DNA of 7,171 nucleotides from JBBDWZ01 sp050732575 (GTDB taxonomy: Bacteria; Gemmatimonadota; Gemmatimonadetes; Longimicrobiales; RSA9): assembly GCA_050732575.1 (NCBI GenBank), contig JBOHRF010000263.1:1-7171 (forward strand), in the 5' to 3' direction. Of this stretch, positions 4,304-7,171 are shown piece after piece (position 1 is the stretch's first letter; the number at the start of each line of letters is the position of its first letter). Both the position numbers and the translations under genes were made by a program. Below the pieces are notes generated by a model. It ran no database searches. It saw only the letters and a list, made by a program, of their open reading frames with translations, and had not been told where the DNA came from.

Positions 4304-5565
4304 ACCATCACTCCTGGCACTAGGCGGGACTCCGCCAACACGAGATCCGGCGCTGCCGTGCCCGGCATATTGCCGTGAGCGGCGAATTGCACAGCCCACA
4401 GACGGCGCAAGTACGAGCGGCCGACTGCACTGACGCCCTGGCTGCCCACCCACCAGCGCTGCTCACTCCAGCTACTGATCAATCCGCCCGATGGTGCGCT
4501 CCCGCCTGTTTCCTGCGCCGCGCCACCATTCAGGGTCACGATCGTGCGCGGCGCGCCTGTCGGATGCACGATGGACACGCCCTCGAGGCGATCACCCTGC
4601 ACTGCGGCGACATTGACGGCCGCGGCCTGCGAGGCCGTACCATTGTGCACCTGCGTCACTACATGCCCGCTCGAGTCGAAGCCGGCGAACAAATACGGGC
4701 TGGATCCATCGGACTTGCCGATGTGCCACAACCTGGTCGAGGCCTCGCGCACATTCCCGACGACGACGTCCCAGTAAATTGCTACGGCTTGCGCAGCGAA
4801 CGGGTTGCGCCAATAGAGCTGATCCACTGCACGAGCTACCGCCGCTCCGTGCGCGTCGATCATTGCGGTCGCGTATATACCATCTTCCACCTGAGCGCCG
4901 TCGAAATACACGGATCCTGATGCGCTCGTGCCCGCAGGGTACAGCCTCAGCACGTTCGTGTCCGCGGCAATCACACCCGCAGCCTGAAACGCGATGAACC
5001 ACCAGCCACCCACCAGCCCGCGGACCGGGAAGAGCGTACCGGATCCCTCCTGGCTCGACAACGTCGGCAGGCCCGCGACAGACCACGTGACCCGGACTCG
5101 GTGGCGCACGGCCGGCGTTCCGTTCGTCTTGATGAATTCGATATCCGTGACGGCTGCCGAGCCCTTCCGCAGTAACATGCTGATCGCCTTGGTGCTGTCA
5201 CCGACGACCGCCACCGTGATGGCCCTCATTCCCCCATTCGAGGTCGCAGTCGCCAGCCTCGCGGCCTCCGTGCCACGCGCATCGAGTTGCCCCGCAGTGA
5301 GCGTCGTGTTCGTATTGGACCACTGGGACAGATCCCGAGAGTAAGGCACTCTGTTGACGCGCGCCGGCTCGCAGACCACTGCGGGGCGCAGCACGCCGTC
5401 GATCGACACCCACTCAATGCGGGGTGCCAATCGCGCGAGCGTGCGCAGTGTATTGGCCTGGTCGACGAACGCCGCGGAGGAGTCGCGGGCAAACACAGGA
5501 TCGCCACCGACGAGCGGCACAGTCGATCCGTCGACGTAATGCAGGATGCTCGCGCGCGTGATCAC
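4300..5565 (-). CDS. tail fibre-like protein with two jelly-roll domains
   Basis: This 421-aa protein has an N-terminal stretch (1-60) with conserved-looking GDPVFARDSSAAFVD, then a carbohydrate-binding-like jelly roll at about 62-236 that opens with NRVPYSRDLSQWS and ends with VYFDGAQVEDGIYATAMI. Both signatures recur in tail and tailspike proteins (compare the usual N-L-x-x-Y-S-x-D-F and W-G-A-Q-x-E-x-G motifs). A second domain at about 240-395 (LWHIGKSDGSSPYLFAGFDSSG, then TIVTLNGGAAQETGG) resembles a LamG or concanavalin A-like lectin fold. It probably binds host-surface glycan as part of the adsorption apparatus. The start GTG 5563-5565 lies one base after the stop of the gene before it, with GAGGG at 5576-5572 as ribosome binding site. 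No catalytic depolymerase motif is visible. Confidence 0.82.
   Translation of the reverse strand: MITRASILHYVDGSTVPLVGGDPVFARDSSAAFVDQANTLRTLARLAPRIEWVSIDGVLRPAVVCEPARVNRVPYSRDLSQWSNTNTTLTAGQLDARGTEAARLATATSNGGMRAITVAVVGDSTKAISMLLRKGSAAVTDIEFIKTNGTPAVRHRVRVTWSVAGLPTLSSQEGSGTLFPVRGLVGGWWFIAFQAAGVIAADTNVLRLYPAGTSASGSVYFDGAQVEDGIYATAMIDAHGAAVARAVDQLYWRNPFAAQAVAIYWDVVVGNVREASTRLWHIGKSDGSSPYLFAGFDSSGHVVTQVHNGTASQAAAVNVAAVQGDRLEGVSIVHPTGAPRTIVTLNGGAAQETGGSAPSGGLISSWSEQRWWVGSQGVSAVGRSYLRRLWAVQFAAHGNMPGTAAPDLVLAESRLVPGVMV
4311..4315 (-). promoter_or_regulatory. ribosome binding site of the 127-aa gene
   Basis: AGGAG on the minus strand, seven bases before GTG 4303. It sets the start of the 127-aa gene and argues against upstream starts in the same frame. 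It lies inside the last codons of the fibre-like gene. Confidence 0.7.
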
Positions 5566-5566
5566 G

Positions 5567-6004
5567 TCACGCCCTCGGCTTCCATACCACGTACCACACA
5601 GGCACTTCGATCTGCACGGATGGATCCGAATTCTGCGTCGTCTCTATACATTTGAATACATTCCCGCTCCCCAACCCAGTCTGGTTACCCACGACCTTCC
5701 CTGCATCACCACCGGCTGTCGCAACCGCGTACACTTGGTTGGCCTGCACGGAGAAGTTCGCGCCACCACCATTGCCAGGCAGGCGCGTCAGTACTTGCAC
5801 CAGTGCTCCGGCATAAGCTGCGTATCCAGCTTTGCCCGTGGACGTCCCGACCCCATCCACATTCTGATCAGTGGGGCCTACCGGCGTGAGGAAGTTCGCC
5901 CCGGTTCCCCATTTGAACGCGAGGTAACCGGCGCTCATGTTGGCGCCGCCGAAGTGGTAGAGCGGCTGCGGCCCGCCCGCCTCATGAGGATTACTCCACG
6001 CCAC
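5567..6004 (-). CDS. Gly/Ala-rich probable structural protein
   Basis: This 145-aa protein is taken from GTG 6002-6004, because AGGAG (6016-6012) lies seven bases upstream; an ATG at 6043 in the same frame would add 13 residues deep inside the preceding gene. The start overlaps the 93-aa gene by 14 bases. The protein reads (M)AWSNPHEAGGPQPLYHFGG, is rich in Gly, Ala and Asn, has an Ala-rich middle (GKAGYAAYAGALVQVLTRLPG), a motif DAGKVVGNQTGLGSGN and a beta-like C-terminus (SVQIEVPVWYVVWKPRA). No signal peptide, membrane helix or cysteine cluster is visible. The composition suits a virion surface or tail-tip protein. Function is unknown; it is immediately upstream of, and probably coupled to, the fibre-like gene. 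Confidence 0.75.
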   Translation of the reverse strand: MAWSNPHEAGGPQPLYHFGGANMSAGYLAFKWGTGANFLTPVGPTDQNVDGVGTSTGKAGYAAYAGALVQVLTRLPGNGGGANFSVQANQVYAVATAGGDAGKVVGNQTGLGSGNVFKCIETTQNSDPSVQIEVPVWYVVWKPRA

Positions 6005-6272
6005 GACGTAACTCCTGATCCAGCTTCCGCATCTTCTCGACAATCACCGGCGCGGCACCGGCGCGGCCATAGAATTCCGCGCGTGTGGTCTGGCCGCGCA
6101 GGAATAGTGTCTCCCGGCAAACGGCGCACACATAGTGTGCACGCTGGGGCCGCAGCTCCTCCGGCTGATCGCCCGCGAACATAAGCATATCCGCCGGGAT
6201 CCTGCGGCCGCAGCAGGGCGCCGGCACGCGCGCGTTGCGCGCCATGCCCGAATCGTCCTTGTACGTTCTCAT
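5991..6272 (-). CDS. small cysteine-motif protein, possibly zinc-binding
   Basis: This 93-aa protein begins with ATG 6270-6272, in a 4-base ATGA overlap with the 300-aa gene. It contains Ala18-Pro-Cys20-Cys21-Gly22, and 27 residues later His46-Tyr-Val-Cys49-Ala-Val-Cys52. The second CxxC and the spacing are those of a small zinc ribbon or knuckle, but the first half reads A-P-C-C-G where C-P-x-C-G is usual, so one ligand may be lost or replaced by Cys20 or His46. After it comes a basic helical tail (EKMRKLDQELRRG). There is no membrane helix. Small zinc-ribbon proteins lie in late operons of many phages with unknown roles. Context says only that it is coexpressed with tail-type genes. Confidence 0.75.
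   Translation of the reverse strand: MRTYKDDSGMARNARVPAPCCGRRIPADMLMFAGDQPEELRPQRAHYVCAVCRETLFLRGQTTRAEFYGRAGAAPVIVEKMRKLDQELRRGVE
6012..6016 (-). promoter_or_regulatory. ribosome binding site of the 145-aa gene
   Basis: AGGAG on the minus strand, seven bases before GTG 6004. It decides the start of the 145-aa gene, since the longer alternative start (ATG 6043) has no comparable site. Confidence 0.7.
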
Positions 6273-7171
6273 GTCGTCACGAGCAGCTGGAATTCCACGC
6301 GATCCGCCGCGGTCGCTGCCTGGTCCGGAGTCATCGACGCGTAGGAAGCGGCGCTGGAAGCAGTGTCGTATTTCACATCCTGCGCTACCGCGGAGACGGA
6401 GCCGAGCCCGTTCTGCAGGTATAGCGACCGAAGCGCGACTCTCACCTTGTCGCCACTGCCCATACCGGACACGGCGAGCTGGCGCGACTGCTGGAATACG
6501 AAATTGACGCTGTCCGGCCCACCATGACTCACGAAAAAACCACTGCGTTCCACGTAGCCGCCGCCATCATCGAACTCGATGGCGAAGTAGGCCTCCACGT
6601 AGCCCACGTACTGGGCGATCCCATTCGGCACATCGGCTGGCCACCCGCCCGGATTCAACGTGAACTGTACCCGCGTCGTATACTTGTCATCATGCGCGGG
6701 CGAATTCGCGAGCGTGACCTCCACGCTCTCATCCACTACATCGATTACCGTACCGGGGAAGTTGTCATCCCGCGCGGTGAACGTTCCCAAATCCTGAACG
6801 AAGCGAGCGCGCGGAATGAAGCCTGCCGCGCTCACCTGGATCGCATCGCGCTCGATCCGCACCGGCCGATTCGGGTCGAAGCCGTTTGTCCATTTCTGCT
6901 GGCGCATCTCTGCCGCAGCACCACCACCCAACAGCAATACGGACGGTGCGTTCTGGATGTCCTGCTCCAGCACCACTGCCGCACCGTTCACCCACGCGCC
7001 ACCGGACACACTGCCGCCCTCGGCCTGGCCGGTGAGATGGCCCTTCACGATGGGCAGCGGCGCGAGACCATCCGACACAGTCGCAGGGCCGACGGCGAGC
7101 GGTGTGTCCGCATCGTTGATGGCGATCACGTGCGTGATGCGCCGTTCGGCCGTGTCCACCAGCACCTGCAT
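6269..7171 (-). CDS. beta-rich phage tail-region protein of unknown function
   Basis: This 300-aa protein starts at an ATG formed by the last three bases of the window, so an earlier start cannot be excluded, though MQVLVDTAERRITHVI looks like a natural N-terminus. It is a beta-rich, soluble protein: LPIVKGHLTGQAEGGS near 40-55, an RPVRIERDAIQVSAAGFIPR region near 102-121, then GYVEAYFAIEFDDGGGYVER, SGFFVSHGGPDSVNFVFQQS and KVRVALRSLYLQNGLG, which resemble successive strands of a sandwich domain. No signal peptide, membrane helix, cysteine motif or catalytic signature is visible. It heads the right block and its stop overlaps the start of the 93-aa gene. The likely role is a baseplate, tail-tip or fibre-attachment component; this is inferred from position and composition. 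Confidence 0.72.
   Translation of the reverse strand: MQVLVDTAERRITHVIAINDADTPLAVGPATVSDGLAPLPIVKGHLTGQAEGGSVSGGAWVNGAAVVLEQDIQNAPSVLLLGGGAAAEMRQQKWTNGFDPNRPVRIERDAIQVSAAGFIPRARFVQDLGTFTARDDNFPGTVIDVVDESVEVTLANSPAHDDKYTTRVQFTLNPGGWPADVPNGIAQYVGYVEAYFAIEFDDGGGYVERSGFFVSHGGPDSVNFVFQQSRQLAVSGMGSGDKVRVALRSLYLQNGLGSVSAVAQDVKYDTASSAASYASMTPDQAATAADRVEFQLLVTT

Noticed and set aside
3459..4433. Long plus-strand open frame (324 codons)
   Set aside because: It crosses the terminator and two minus-strand genes and its product is low-complexity Arg/Ser/Pro-rich, so it is a shadow frame.
4304..4453. Upstream extension of the 127-aa gene to a start at 4453
   Set aside because: It would lie inside the fibre-like gene and lacks a ribosome binding site, whereas GTG 4303 has AGGAG at seven bases and a GTGA overlap.

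Overview
The window reads as part of the late (structural and lysis-like) region of a tailed phage or prophage with GC-rich DNA (roughly 60-65% by eye). Every gene I can support lies on the minus strand and is read from position 7171 towards 1. The genes are small and packed: most junctions are 4-base ATGA or GTGA overlaps or gaps of a few bases, and several starts are GTG with a clear AGGAG-type ribosome binding site. There are no replication, integration, transposition, tRNA, rRNA or CRISPR features. The host is uncertain. A secreted protein with a short signal peptide ending in Gly-Ala-Gln and a bacterial Ig-like domain would suit Gemmatimonadota or another GC-rich environmental Gram-negative, but this is a weak inference.

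Right block (7171 to 3920): a 300-aa beta-rich protein, a 93-aa cysteine-containing protein, a 145-aa Gly/Ala-rich protein, a 421-aa tail-fibre-like protein with two predicted carbohydrate-binding or lectin-like jelly rolls, and a 127-aa unknown. These look like one translationally coupled operon.

Middle gap (3919 to 3611): the only sizeable non-coding stretch. On the minus strand it holds, in order, a consensus TATAAT box flanked by inverted repeats, about 70 nt able to form two interleaved stems, and a strong intrinsic terminator. No second promoter is visible between this terminator and the next genes. The layout resembles the lambda pR'-6S RNA-tR' late control region and is the most interesting part of the window.

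Membrane block (3610 to 2767): three consecutive small membrane proteins (one, one and two membrane helices) joined by 4-base overlaps, plausible holin or spanin-type proteins. They are followed by a 120-aa zinc-ribbon protein, a possible 19-aa mini-ORF and an 89-aa helical protein.

Left block (2068 to 1): a 140-aa protein resembling a common small phage virion-associated family, a 445-aa exported protein (signal peptide, Ig-like domain, Pro/Thr linker, lectin-like C-terminus), and the start of a further beta-rich protein that runs off the left edge. The left and right blocks probably build the adsorption end of the particle; the middle block probably handles envelope disruption and its timing.
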